Positions 1-10,451 of a DNA stretch of 64,000 bases are shown here, piece after piece. The stretch's first letter is position 1, and each line of letters begins with the position of its first letter. A program made the translations under genes and the position numbers. The DNA lies in NCBI GenBank assembly GCA_965153355.1, contig OZ231127.1, positions 48,484,001 through 48,548,000 on the forward strand. Direction: 5' to 3'. The stretch is from Flaccisagitta enflata. Taxonomy: Eukaryota; Chaetognatha; Sagittoidea; Aphragmophora. Below the pieces are notes generated by a model. That model searched no databases and had not been told where the DNA came from. It worked only from the letters and a program-made list of their open reading frames with translations.

Positions 1-240
1 TTCAGGCCTCTATTCAGTCCTCTTAGGCCTCAAGTAGACCTTTCAAGCTTCAAATCAGCTCTCTCAAGCATTAAACTTGCCCTCTCAAGCCTCACATCAG
101 CCTTCATAGGCCTTGAATAAGCCCCCTTAGGCATCAAATCCACCCCTTCACAGGCTTCAAATCAGCCTACAAACAGGCTCTACAAACAGCCTTAATCCTT
201 CAGGCTCTTTAGGCCCTCAATCAGCCATCTGCAGCATTTC
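1..240. repeat. Degenerate minisatellite (GGCCTCAAATCAGCC-like)
   Basis: About 20-bp imperfect units built on 'GGCCTCAAATCAGCCCTC'. The same unit forms the core of the foldback element that starts at 309, so this is probably part of another member cut by the window edge. Confidence 0.7.
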
Positions 241-308
241 TAATAAGGGATCCTAGAAGCTTGAAAACATTTCAAGTGGGAGACTGGGCCGCAATTACAA
301 TGCTTTTT

Positions 309-771
309 GGGCAGCGGCCCCAAAGGGCCGATGTCCTGTAGAACACAGGGGGGAATTTCCATACGTCCGTCCGTCCGTCCGTCCTTCCGTCCGTCCCCCC
401 CCCTGTTGGCCTCAAATTCGCTCTCCCAGCCCTCAAATTTGCCCTCCCAGCCCTCAATTCAGCCCTCCAGGCCTCAAATCAGCTTTCCAGGCTTCAAATC
501 AGCCCCCCCCACCTCAAATCTGTCCTCCAGACCTCAAATCTGCCTTCCAGACCTTCAATTAGCCCTCCAAGCATAAAATCAGCCCTCCATGGCTTAAATT
601 TGCCCTCCAAATCTCAAATCGGCTCTCCAAGCCTTGATTCTGCCCTCCAGCCTTCAAATATGCCTTCAGCGGTCTAAATCAGTCATCTAAGGCCTGAAAT
701 ATGCCCCCTCAGGACGTATGGAAATTCCCCCCTGTGTTCTACAGGACATCGGCCCTTTGGGGCCGCTGCCC
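309..771. mobile_element. Foldback element 1: perfect 60-bp inverted arms around a minisatellite
   Basis: The left arm (309-368, starting GGGCAGCGGCCCC) and right arm (712-771) are exact reverse complements over 60 bp. Between them lie about 15 imperfect 20-bp units of the type 'CCTCCAGGCCTCAAATC'. The open frames here are read-through of the repeat, not genes. The class is uncertain; I see no clear target duplication. Confidence 0.85.
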
Positions 772-852
772 TGCTCTCACTCCACTTTTTTACTGGATCA
801 CTCCCAGCAGGGCATCGGGTACCGCTGACCATGTGCGATCCTTGGATGACTA
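772..852 (+). repeat. Conserved tail module of the foldback family
   Basis: This segment (CTGCTCTCAC... AGCAGGGCATCGGG ... CCTTGGATGACT) follows the right arm here, at 57109-57185 and in shortened form after 30446. It also occurs alone, inverted, at 42417-42483. It can fold through GCCCTGCT / AGCAGGGC. Confidence 0.75.
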
Positions 853-869
853 GTTCAGAAATAATTAGA

Positions 870-893
870 AAAAATTGAAGATCTTCAATTTTT
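870..893. repeat. Palindrome AATTGAAGATCTTCAATT
   Basis: Perfect palindrome between the two foldback elements; the same palindrome follows element 2 at 1427-1446. It is followed by GGGCCGCAATTAC, which also precedes element 1 at 286-298, so these are shared modules of one composite family. Confidence 0.7.
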
Positions 894-1011
894 TGGGCCG
901 CAATTACTATGCTTTTTGAGGAATAATTAGAAACAGGTCGCCCAAGGGCAATACGTGGTCAGCGATGCATGTTGCCCTGCTTTGCATGGTTGTAAATTGG
1001 AATGAGAGGCA

Positions 1012-1425
1012 GGGCAGCGGCCCCTAAGGGGACGAAGTCCTGTAGAACACAGGGGACTTTCGTTCGTTCGTCCGTTTGTTCGTCCATCCGTCCCCCAGAC
1101 CCTCTCAGGCCTGAAATCTGTCCTCTCAGGCCGAAAATCTGCCCTCTTTGGCCTGAAATCAGATTTCAGGCCTGAGAGGGCAGATTCAAAGCCTGAGAGG
1201 ACAGGTTTCAGGCCTGAAAGGACAAATTTCAGGCCTGAGAGGGCGGATTCAAGGCCTAAGAGGGCAGATTTCAAGCCTGAGAAGGCAGATTTTAGGCCTG
1301 GGAGGGCAGATTTCAGGCCTGAGAGGGCCTGGGGGGGACGAACGAACGGACGGACAAACAAACGGACGAACGAACGAAAGTCCCCTGTGTTCTACAGGAC
1401 TTCGTCCCCTTCGGGGCCGCTGCCC
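1012..1425. mobile_element. Foldback element 2: about 110-bp arms, core reverses polarity
   Basis: The outer arm again starts GGGCAGCGGCCCC, but the subterminal part differs from element 1 (TTCGTTCGTTCGTCCG). The arms match over roughly 110 bp. The core units (GGCCTGAAATCTGCCCTCTCA) flip orientation at a perfect palindrome near 1150-1172, leaving a short left and a long right half. Confidence 0.85.
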
Positions 1426-1652
1426 AAAAATTGAAGATCTTCAATTTTTTTCAATTTTGATATTGAATGTTTTCACCCTTTTTTCTCCCATTTCTAAACA
1501 ATTTTAGCTACAAACGCTAAATTGCACTTATCTTGTAATTTCTTAGATGTAGATTAATTTTTTTTTAAAGTTTACTGGCTATTCTTTAAGCTGACCCTAA
1601 GCATTGTTTTAGAACTACAACCACCCATTCATTCTCAAACGCTAATATGTCA

Positions 1653-2190
1653 TACCAGTAATGGCGGCTGTCGCCATGAGGAAAAAAGTTGTAAGCATTG
1701 GTTACTTTTCACCAAGCTTTTATTTTCAGTCCCTGCATTTTTTAATTTGTTAGATCAAATTAAGAGCAATTTTATGTGTTGATTGCACTGAAAATCAAAG
1801 AAAAATAGAACTGAGCCAAATGAGCTAGATGAGCAAAAATACTCAACATCACTCAACCAGATATCCCGCTATTCTCACTGAAATGCTTTCTGGTATTTGC
1901 ATGCTTAATCAAAACATTCATTCATCCTACTAAAAGTTAGAAAAAAAAAAATAAACTAAATGAGCTAAATGCTAAAATGCTGGTCTACTCACTGATATGC
2001 TTTCTTGTAGCTGCTTGCTTAAACGTGTTTCAAAATATCTATTCATTTGTTGCATTAAAAATCAAGAAAAAAAAACTGAGCTAAATGAGCTAAAATGCTC
2101 CAAAACACCCTCATAGATGAGCAGCTATGCTCGTAAACATGTTTTCATGTATTTGCATGCTCAAAAAAACTCAAATACACTCCTTTATTG
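1653..2190 (+). repeat. Satellite-like dispersed repeat, copy 1
   Basis: Starts 'CCAGTAATGGCGGCTGT' and contains about three 125-140-bp imperfect tandem units marked by GAGCTAAATGAGCTAAAATGCTC and GCTTTCTTGTATTTGCATGC. A diverged second copy lies at 45823-46300. Confidence 0.75.
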
Positions 2191-3410
2191 ATTCTATTCA
2201 AAATCATGAAAAATAGAAAGAAAATTCAATTTGAATTTTTCGTAAATAAATCTTTAAAAATTCATAACGCAAAAAATATTTGCTGTAGAGCATTCTGCTT
2301 GGCGCCAAATGAAAGAGAATTATCAAATTTACTTACCCTATCAATTTCATCCGAGGGTGCAATCAGCCCTATAAGTTCCCCAACTTCCTCATCCGAAAGT
2401 AAAGGCCCTGTTTCTCTTGAGTATGTCAAAAACTTGAAGACTGACTTTTTTCCTGATTAAAAAAATCTCTGCGTGAGAAAAAATTTGCCAGCATGCTATT
2501 TCAAATCCCAACACATCATAAAACACTAAAAACATGGCCTGATGAGGGGACATTGATGCCTGACTTTATAGGGCTAACGGGGACAGTGTGCCTATGTTTC
2601 TAACACGGTCCTCATTGTTGTCATCTCCATTCCCTCTTTCCACTCAGTTTTGCCTTCTCCATAGTTTTTTTTGCTGTAACCATGGCGTCAAGAAAAATGG
2701 CCGCCTATTCAAACCCCTCCCTTGAGTTCTATTTTTTGAATAGCTTCAAAATTTTTTAAGTGATAATAGAACTGCAAATTTCTGGTTCAAAGAAAAAATC
2801 AGAACTCAAAAAAGTCTACAAATGTACCCGTGGCAACAATTTTTGTGAAAGGCATCCAAATATGAACTGCCAAATCACTTTTTTTTTGCATTTTTTGGCT
2901 TTTGTAATGTTTTATAAAAACTTATGCCACAGGCACAAAAATACACTTTTTCGAGTTCTGATTTTTGCAGCAGGTCAATGAATTGTAAAACTATCACACA
3001 CTTGAAAAAAATTGCCCCTGTTTCAAAAGAATTATTTTGTTCAAGAAGTAGGACGACAGGTGTCTAAAAGATGATTTTGCACATTTTCAGTAAAATCAGT
3101 AAAAAGTAGTGCAAAAATCAACATTTTTAAGTTCTGATTTTTTTGTTAAGTACGAAATTTGATGAACTATCTCCACCTAAAAAATTGTGAGACTAGTTGA
3201 AAAAATGAGCTCACTGTAAAAAATTGAAGTTAGCCTGCCCCTTCCCCATGGTACTCGCAGTCTCCATATTCAACAACAATGCTTCAACTTCCACAAGCAT
3301 TCCTCGCCGTCTCCACGATTCAAATTCAACTCGTGTTTTTTGTTTTTGCTTCTACTGCTTCTACAGTACTGCTATTGATTCTTCTGCCAAATGCTGATTG
3401 AAATGTATCA
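2191..3410. other. AT-rich stretch, no gene recognised
   Basis: Two short open frames (2188-2460, 2760-2981) have low-complexity AT-rich composition and no recognisable domain. I see no repeat structure apart from poly-T/A runs. Confidence 0.5.
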
Positions 3411-3415
3411 TCACA

Positions 3416-3585
3416 CCCCGTAATCTGGGGTGAGATTAAACACCGGGGGTTGCTCGGGGTTGAACCCCAGGTAAACCCCGAGTAAACCCCGAGCAACCCA
3501 GGGTTTGCTCGGGGTTGCTAGGGATTGCATTGTTAGAAACAATGACAAATAATAACATCAACCCCAAGCAACCCCGAGCAACCAT
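3416..3585. repeat. Palindromic G/C-rich repeat (GGGGTTGCTCGGGGTT)
   Basis: Units of GGGGTTGCTCGGGGTT and their complement AACCCCGAGCAACCCC alternate in both orientations, so the segment can fold on itself. Confidence 0.7.
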
Positions 3586-3650
3586 CTCCATATCCAACGC
3601 TGATGCTTCAACTGTCTATTATTGATTGAGATATACTGTGGTATTATTGA

Positions 3651-4160
3651 CCAAACCCTCTGCCCACCCCCTACCCCTCTTTAGACTACGCTCCTCTGCC
3701 CACCCCTTTACCCTCTTTGGACTACGCTCCTCTGCTCACCCCTTAATCCTCTTTGGACTACGCTCCTCTGCCCACCCCTTACCCCTCTTAGGACTACGCT
3801 ACTCTGCCCACCCCTTAACCGTCTTTGGACTAAGCTCCTCTTTGGACTATGCTCCTCTTTGGACTATGCTCCTCTTTGGACTATGCTCCTCTTTGGACTA
3901 TGCTCCTCTTTGGACTATGCTCCTCTTTGGACTACGCTCCTCTGCCCACCCCTTACCCCTCTTTGGACTACGCTACTCTACCCACCCCTTACCCCTCTTT
4001 GGACTACGCTGCTCTGCCCACCCATTAAGCCTCTTTGGACTACGCTCCTCTACCCACCCCTTAACCCTCTTTGGACGACGCTCCTCTGCCCAGCTCTTAA
4101 CCCTCTTTGGACTACGCTTCTCATTGGACTACGCTCCTCTTTGGACTACGCTCCTCGCCG
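3651..4160 (+). repeat. Minisatellite, 18/36-bp units (CTCTTTGGACTACGCTCC)
   Basis: Tandem units alternate CTCTTTGGACTACGCTCC with CTCTGCCCACCCCTTA. About seven 18-bp-only units sit in the middle (3833-3930). Unit length is a multiple of three, so two frames stay open across it; these are not genes. Confidence 0.85.
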
Positions 4161-4368
4161 TCTCCACATTCAACGGCGTTGGTTTTCCGTCAGTCGGCCT
4201 TCATCGTTTTTCTCTCTCGCAGAAGCGTCATTCTTTTTCCACGAGGCTTTGGGCACAAAGGGTCTGCTTACAAATGTAGCGCTGTCAAGATTCAGTGACA
4301 CTTGATTTACACGATGCAAAATGCCCAAAGAGTCGAAAGAGGAAAACGGGGCCATCAAACCATCACAG

Positions 4369-4374
<6 letters not shown>

Positions 4375-4460
<86 letters not shown>
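4375..4460. repeat. (GA)n microsatellite
   Basis: Nearly pure GA dinucleotide tract. Confidence 0.95.
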
Positions 4461-4463
<3 letters not shown>

Positions 4464-4479
4464 AATGAGGGCAGAGAAG

Positions 4480-4560
4480 AAAGAAAGAAAGAAAGAAAGA
4501 ATGATGTAAAAGAAAGATGTAAAAGAAAGAAAGAAAGAAAGATATAAAAGAAAGAAATAG

Positions 4561-4627
<67 letters not shown>

Positions 4628-4660
4628 AAAAAATGAAAGATAGAAGGAAAGAATGAAAGA
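4480..4660. repeat. (GAAA)n microsatellite
   Basis: Long GAAA tetranucleotide tract with a few interruptions, directly after the GA tract. Confidence 0.95.
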
Positions 4661-5310
4661 AAGAACGCGGAAAAAGAATGAACCAACGACCGAGAATTAC
4701 ATCGGCGCGGGAAAGGAAACATTGGTAATGTCCAAGTTGTGATCGTAGTGGTTACGACTAGGAGAAGTGAACGCGTTACAAGTTGAATTTGCATTGTTAC
4801 CATTGTAACAGATTTCGAATACGCGTTGATAAGTGGTTGCGTTTACAAGTTGGGATACGTCAGCATTCACAAGTTGTGATGTGAGTCCTGCATTGACATT
4901 ATCATGTTGTTTAGTAACACTTTTATGTGTAGGACATTACCATAGTGGCATGTCTATAAGCTAAAAGAGCAATATGGCAGACAGTTCGAGAGAGAACATT
5001 ATTGCTAATACATCGTCTTTAAATCGAAATGACAAATAGTAAACCTTTGTAGCTCTAAAACTACTAGTTCAAAAGCCTTCAAATTTTCTTTGAATGTTGG
5101 TAAGTCAAGGTGCACAGGAAGGGACAATTTCCGCGGTCATATCATATTCTAAAAAAAAAAAAATGATTAGTTTACAATTTCTTTAAAAGAAATTATGTCT
5201 TTAATATATATTGTTGATTTATTTGCATTGAGAATCATTTATGTGTATGAAATCAGCTGGAAAAATTGAGAAAAATAAAAGAAAATTAGTTCCCATTTCT
5301 TGACTTCTCT
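4661..5310. other. No gene recognised
   Basis: Contains several scattered ACAAGTTG motifs (4720-4890) that may be remnants of a degenerate tandem repeat. Nothing else is supported. Confidence 0.4.
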
Positions 5311-5313
5311 TAG

Positions 5314-5450
5314 GTGAAATTCTTAATCTGTCTCTGAATGCAAAAAAATGCATTTCTAAGAACATGGCCCTATTCTAAAGACATATAAGAAAAAGGTCAT
5401 GTTCTTAAAAATGCTAATTTCTGCATTCCAAGAGAGATTAAAAATTTCAC
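5314..5450. repeat. Imperfect hairpin repeat
   Basis: GTGAAATTCTTAATC... at 5314 is the inverse of ...TTAAAAATTTCAC at 5450. The arms of about 56 bp are roughly 80% complementary and include 'AAGAACATG' / 'CATGTTCTT'. Likely a foldback MITE remnant; no target duplication was identified. Confidence 0.6.
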
Positions 5451-5860
5451 GTGAAATGACTTCCCAAATTTGCTTTTCGTGTGCACCGCGACGTAACAAC
5501 TGACCATTTTGTCATGCCAAAACTTAGATTTTAATACTGAATAGTTTCGGGTCAGTAAAACAAATGGAACACGCCCAATTTTTAAGGCTGAATCTTTTTT
5601 TCTTGCTTTATTTGAGAAGACTTGTCTTTTTCAATATACAGATGTCAAAAAAATTTAGTTAGAACTCCAGGGTTAGTCTCGGATGATAGGAAATTTTTTC
5701 AGAGATTACACATATACCAGAAAGATTTAAAAAATTTGGAGATATTATACTCTGGGGCGTTTCTAGTTAAGGACAGTCGCGTTTTAACTGGCCACTTGGT
5801 CGCTCGCTCCGTTCACTCCGCTCACTCGCTCTGCAGCGCTCCGCTTCGCTCGCTTGCTTC

Positions 5861-5871
5861 ACGGGCTTGCT
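5861..5871. repeat. Left target-site duplication of the non-LTR insertion
   Basis: ACGGGCTTGCT, repeated exactly at 7039-7049. Confidence 0.85.
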
Positions 5872-7038
5872 TGGAGCGTCAACTGCAGGACGATATTGAC
5901 GAAGCTTGAGCTGCAAGAAAAATGCTTGTCATTGAGCCTACAAAATCGTCCGTAACTCTTCTAACGCCTGACCGTGCGCGCGAGTCTCACACCCATCCAC
6001 AGGTCTCCATCTCTGGCCAGCATGTGCCTCTTGAGAAGAATCCCAAGATCCTGGGTGTCAAATTTGACACTCATTTTTGCTTTGAAAATCACGCGAAGGA
6101 CGTCGTTGCTTCTTGTCGGAGTAAACTACGCATCCTCCGTGCTCTTGCAGGCACGGGCTGGGGCTGCCCGAAAGAGCTTCTTTTGAAAACCTTCAAAGTT
6201 TGCGTCGAGCCAAAGATTAATTACGCTGCAGCTGTATGGTTCCCAAACGCTAGCCCGTCCTCTATTGGAAAAATCCAAGCTGTCCAAAATTCTGCGCTCC
6301 GTATTGCCACTGGCTGTCACTCCAGTACACCAGTGGAGCATCTCCATCAAGAAGCCAAGTCCATGCCCGTCGACGATCATCTTAGAATGCTCAGCGCCCA
6401 GCGTCTCGCCTCGTTCCTGCGCCCAACTCATCCTTCCCACGCTGTCGTCACAGCGCCTTCTGGTCCTCGTCATCAGAGAGAGACGCTTCAGTCGAAATTC
6501 TCCACTAGTGTTGATCCATTCCTTACAAACGGTGTCATGCCTCCACATGAGTACAAGGCCACATTGAAGAGCATCCACACGGAAGCCGTCTCTTCCGCCA
6601 TCTCTCGCCTTGGTGCCCTTGGTAATAACTCTGTCTTAAATGCACCGCCACCAGAAATCTCTCAATCTGAAAACCGCCTGAATCGAATGCAACGCACGAC
6701 GCTTGCCCAGTTACGCTCTGGCCATTGTAAGTTAATCCGTGAATATGCTGTGCGTATCGGCATCAGTAGATCGGCCATCTGCCCGGAGTGCCTCATCAGG
6801 AGACACACCTTGAGTCACATCTTCCAGTGCGACGCTGCACCGACCAACCTTACATTCATCGAATTATGGCAGAATCCCGTTTGCGTGACTAACTTTCTTC
6901 AATCTCTTCGTGCTTTCTCCTCCCTTCGCCCGCCGGATCCCCCGCCCACCCCTCCTCGCCCGCCACCAGAACCGCCGCCTTGAGTTTTCTTAGGACTTCT
7001 ACGCGATTCTATCGCCTGGGGAAACAACAACAACAACA
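5872..7038 (+). mobile_element. 5'-truncated non-LTR retrotransposon (Jockey/Ingi-like)
   Basis: A 1.17-kb insertion bounded by an exact 11-bp direct repeat. It holds the last part of a reverse-transcriptase ORF, a short 3' untranslated stretch and an (AAC)n tail of about five units directly before the right duplication. 5' truncation, a short repeat tail and a target duplication are standard signs of target-primed reverse transcription. The target is a CGCT-rich low-complexity segment (about 5805-5860). The lineage call rests on the protein pattern only. Confidence 0.88.
5922..6983 (+). pseudogene. Reverse transcriptase C-terminal part, truncated, with an upstream nonsense codon
   Basis: The frame encodes about 350 residues matching the region after the catalytic palm of Jockey-superfamily reverse transcriptases. 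In order: LGVKFDTHFCFENH and LRILRALAGTGWG (thumb), YAAAVWFPN...IGKIQAVQNSALRIATG, then LNRMQRTTLAQLRSGHCKL and a zinc-knuckle-like C-P-E-C...H-x4-C (CPECL...SHIFQC). The tail is proline-rich. The endonuclease and the catalytic YxDD block are absent because of 5' truncation. The frame continues upstream as LQDDIDEA followed by TGA at 5907-5909, where this family normally has a tryptophan, so this is probably a TGG-to-TGA mutation. The first ATG (5922) is therefore not a real start. It cannot be active. Confidence 0.85.
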
Positions 7039-7049
7039 ACGGGCTTGCT
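7039..7049. repeat. Right target-site duplication of the non-LTR insertion
   Basis: ACGGGCTTGCT, identical to 5861-5871, directly after the AAC-repeat tail. Confidence 0.85.
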
Positions 7050-7163
7050 CACTTACTTCGCTCACTCCCTCGTGGGACAGTTGAAATTCATTAATTTGTG
7101 TTCACGCTGTAAACGCATTTGACGGGAAGAAACGCGTTTTTCATCTTCATTAGAAACACGCCC

Positions 7164-7191
7164 TTACTATCTTCCAAAAAAAAATCTTCCA
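7164..7191 (+). repeat. 28-bp inverted repeat, left copy
   Basis: TTACTATCTTCC, nine A, TCTTCCA. Its exact reverse complement is at 11269-11296, 4.1 kb away. Confidence 0.7.
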
Positions 7192-8115
7192 GCACATTTT
7201 GAACAATTACTCTTAAACGATTCATCCAATTTCAAAAAAATTGGTGACCAAATTGAAGCCCTTCAAATTTCCGAGCTAGTCGTGCAAACCGCATCCCTCT
7301 AACTTAATTGGTTTAGAAGTTATCTCACTAAAAGTAAAAAGACTTCCTCTTGCAGGATTCTTGATTTGACTTCTTTTATGGTAGTCGTTTCTTTTCAAAC
7401 AATCATAACTCATTGGTTTTTTGATGAATCAACAAAAAATCGGTGACCAAAATGTAGAGTTTTTCAAGGGGCATCTTTTCCTTTTTTACACCAACAAAAT
7501 TGGTTCAGCCGTTTAAAAGTTACGGTCAATCAAAGATTGGAAAGGGAAAAAAATGTGATTGCGCAAAATGCAATAAATACTATCACTCCAAGAGTGCGTC
7601 GAGAGGCCCTAAAAATCACTTCCCCGGCAAATGGCGGCCAAAATTAGGTCAAGATAAGCCCACATTAAAAATTGATTGCTTGGCAATTGAATGATATAGG
7701 TAGGTATAGGAAGTATTTTTTTGAGGATCTTAAAAACTCTCTGCCGTCCTTGTTTTTCTATTATATTGGTGCTGACGGGTGTAAAAACAAAGGTATTAGA
7801 CATTTTTTGGCAAAAAATTCAATTTCTAAATGTTTAGCAAGAACAAAAATAGGGTGCTCAATTCCGAGCAGTTTTTGAAGCCTCTTTTTTCACCTTTTAT
7901 TTAATTTTTAGCCACCATTGACCAATTTCTGATGTCATTTTTTGTACTTGACTAAAAGCCACGTAAAAATTCTTAAATTCAAGCCCATCCGGAGGTTGCT
8001 AGCTCAATTTTTTGAAGAGATATACCAAAATGAAGGCTAATGGTCCAAAGTCAGAATGGATCAATTTCTGCAGTTCTGAGAGATGGTCTTGTTTTCTGTA
8101 TAACTTCTAAACGAA
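7192..8115. other. AT-rich stretch, no gene recognised
   Basis: Phrases such as 'TTGGTGACCAAA' and 'GTTTAAAAGTTA' recur in related form in this stretch, suggesting a decayed repeat. No protein is recognisable. Confidence 0.4.
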
Positions 8116-8337
8116 TTGAGCTACAGACCTGGGATTGGTCTAGTTTTAAAGAATTTTATGAGAAGAGTATGCAAAGTTGCAATGCTGAATCGTAGGCTGC
8201 CAAACGGCCAGTCAAAGCAAGTTCAGGAGCCTCCAAGGACCAGAATAATATGTCACAGGATAGCAACAACCAGAGCTCAGTCCTACGACGTCAAAGGACC
8301 ACCAAAAACGATTTATATTTCAAACTTAACGTCCTTT

Positions 8338-8779
8338 TATGAACCAACTTGTTAACAGCACCCCTAGGAAGCTCCAGTGGCTCGTCGGTGCCTCCTACAC
8401 ATCTGCAGCAATCGACACATTCAGCAGTCGGAGGAAGCACTCCAGGGTTTTGAAAATTCATCAGCACTTTTATCTTGACCACCAGCACATTTAGACACAG
8501 ACACCTAGATACCAACAATCATCCAAATGCCCGTCAACCAGCCCATAATAGCATCTTACTTCCCAGAGACAAAGGTCCCAACTGCAACCACAAATATAAC
8601 AGCATTCACGGGGATAATTTGGCTTAATCTCAACAGCGTGAACACACCTTCAACTACATGAACAGCATCAAGCGTCAAGGGAAGCTCGTGAATACTGCAA
8701 CTGCTTGTCAGTACCTCCAAAGTTTGGTCAACTACATCAACATTTCACCAATGAACGGCCGCACTGACATCACCAACAT
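8338..8779 (+). pseudogene. Decayed coding region, unknown protein
   Basis: I do not recognise the protein. Composition and long open stretches look coding, but the frame is broken. 8338-8491 reads MNQLVNSTPRKLQWLVGASY... and ends at a stop. The frame at 8454-8624 continues with LDTNNHPNARQPAHNSILL, stops at TAA 8625, then reopens as REHTFNYMNSIKRQGKLVN...LVNYINISPMNGRTDITNIL up to about 8779. One frameshift and one nonsense codon would explain this. The 3' side is cut by a HINE-like insertion at about 8788. The open frame just upstream (8116-8355) may be part of the same relic. It could be a dead retrogene or a transposon protein. Confidence 0.4.
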
Positions 8780-8787
8780 CCTCCCTT

Positions 8788-8932
8788 TAGTCGGTCAGTC
8801 CCCTTTTTACTTTTTCGGCGTTTTTTAGCTTTTTGAGTGTATCGCTCCTGCCCAAATTCTCTGTTGACCTTCTCCAGCACTGCCCCTGCCCACCCGCACG
8901 GGACTGGGGTAGACATGTATCCGGCCTTGTTT
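8788..8932 (-). mobile_element. HINE-like element, hairpin end missing
   Basis: Carries the typical inner block (ACTTTTTCGGCG, CTTCTCCAGCACTGC, CTGCCCACCC) and the far end GTATCCGGCCTTGTT. The hairpin end and most of the GTCC core are lost. Confidence 0.75.
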
Positions 8933-9004
8933 CTACATTTTTCAAAATCAATATCGAGTTTATCGTGAATTCAATTTTTTCCATTCCCAGAAAATTTCAA
9001 ACTC

Positions 9005-9225
9005 AACTATGTTTGAACTAGTAAAAATGGCAACTTGTAAAATTCTAACTCGTAAAAGTTCCAACTGGTAAAATTTCAACTGTAACAGCGCCAACTTGTA
9101 AAAGTTCCAACTCAAAGTTATGGCTCCAACTAGAAGTTATTGTTCTTCCAACTCAAAGTCATCGTTCTTCCAACTGGTAGTTATCGTTCTTCCGACTCAA
9201 AGTTATCTTCCAACTCCAGAACTTG
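9005..9225 (+). repeat. Minisatellite (CAACTYGTAAAAGTTC-like)
   Basis: Short degenerate units of about 16-25 bp: 'CAACTTGTAAAAGTTC' then 'CAACTCAAAGTTATCGTTCTTC'. Confidence 0.65.
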
Positions 9226-9327
9226 CCGTATTGGTCCATCGGTCGATCCTTTAATAATTTTTTTCAAAAGATCTAGCAGCATATTGGCGGCGGCCGTATT
9301 GCCATGCTGACTCAGATATTCAAGAAT
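9208..9327 (-). pseudogene. Possible CARD-like exon remnant
   Basis: The minus strand reads ILEYLSQHGNTAAANMLLDL followed by LKKIIKGSTDGPIRQVLELE. This resembles the last two helices of a death-fold CARD domain (pattern: leucine, glycine-N-x-x-A, LLxLL, then a hydrophobic helix). No start, upstream domain or clear splice sites are visible; upstream is a GGA-repeat arginine run. The resemblance is from memory of the family pattern and could be chance. Confidence 0.25.
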
Positions 9328-9615
9328 GTAGCCGTTGTGAATATACAACACAATAAAAAAGCACCTGTACTTCCTCCTCCTCCTCCTCCTCCTCACCTCC
9401 GCCCCCACTAGTGGCTGGGTCAACTTCACCTCCATTTGTACTTGCGTTCGCCATGGAAATTTAAAATTCAGTTATGAAATGAATGATGTGTGTATTGTTT
9501 GTGGGGACAACGGCAAAGGGATAGGCACTCAGTAGGCGGTTAATTTTCTTCCGCTTAACATCAATCCCACTGGATCACCGAACGTTCGCGCACTGTATCT
9601 TGCACACTTTTTTTT

Positions 9616-9813
9616 CATAAGAACATCTTTCGCTAGCTCTTGCTCTCTCTCTCGCTCTCTCTTGCTCTCTCTCTTGCTCTCTCTCTTGCTCTCTCTCTTC
9701 TCTCTCTCGCTCTCTCTCTCGCTCTCTCTCTTGCTCGCTCTCTCTCTCTCGCTCTCTCGCTCTCAATCTTTTGCTCTCTCGCTCTCTCGCTCCCTCACTC
9801 TCTCTCTCTCTCA
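9616..9813. repeat. CT-rich microsatellite with periodic G
   Basis: CTCTCTCTTG / CTCTCTCTCG units, about 200 bp. Confidence 0.9.
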
Positions 9814-9824
9814 TTTCTTGAAGA

Positions 9825-10047
9825 AACAAGGCTGGATACACAGCTACCCCAGTCGCGTGCGGGTGGGCAGGGACCATAATTGAGGGGAGTGGAACATTTG
9901 GGCAGGAGCAATAAGGCCAAAACCCCCATTAACGCCGAAAAAGTAAAGTGTGATGGTTGGACGGATGGACAGACCAATGGACGGACCAACGGACGGACTG
10001 ACGGACGGACCGACAAAGCGGGGTGCAAAGTCGCGTAGTACACTACT
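9825..10047 (+). mobile_element. HINE-like element, GTCGCG stem
   Basis: Starts AACAAGGCTGGATACAC, then CCCAGTCGCGTGCGGGTGGG. It has a GGAC/GGACC core and ends with the hairpin AGTCGCGTAGTACACTACT and an A-run. The hairpin arm is partly mutated. Confidence 0.85.
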
Positions 10048-10451
10048 AAAAAAAAATCCCATTAAAACAACTTGCACCATTAGACAGAGCTTGAAAAATA
10101 GATGGTTTTTGCCTATTTTCAATTTTTTACTACAATGATTTTAAGCTGAATAGTCAACGCCATTGCAGAAAACTTCTGATCCCCGAAACAATGCTTTAAT
10201 TTGTTTTAACTGCATCATCGAAATTTCTCACAAAATTTTTTTTTTTTTATTTTGAGGAAACCAAAAGCACCAGCTTTCTTTTTGCATTTTGTGCTAATTA
10301 ACCTTTAAGATATCTTCTATAAGAAATAGAAGTGATTGTTACAGGTCAACCAGGTAACTCTCAATGCTTTGACACATGTTTGTTTTGATTGAGAATGTGA
10401 GTTTTTCTGAAATGATCATTAGTTATTACAGAAGAATGCCAATAGCATTTG

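Noticed and set aside
3626-4305. Two long overlapping open frames
   Set aside because: Both are translations of the 18/36-bp CTCTTTGGACTACGCTCC minisatellite.
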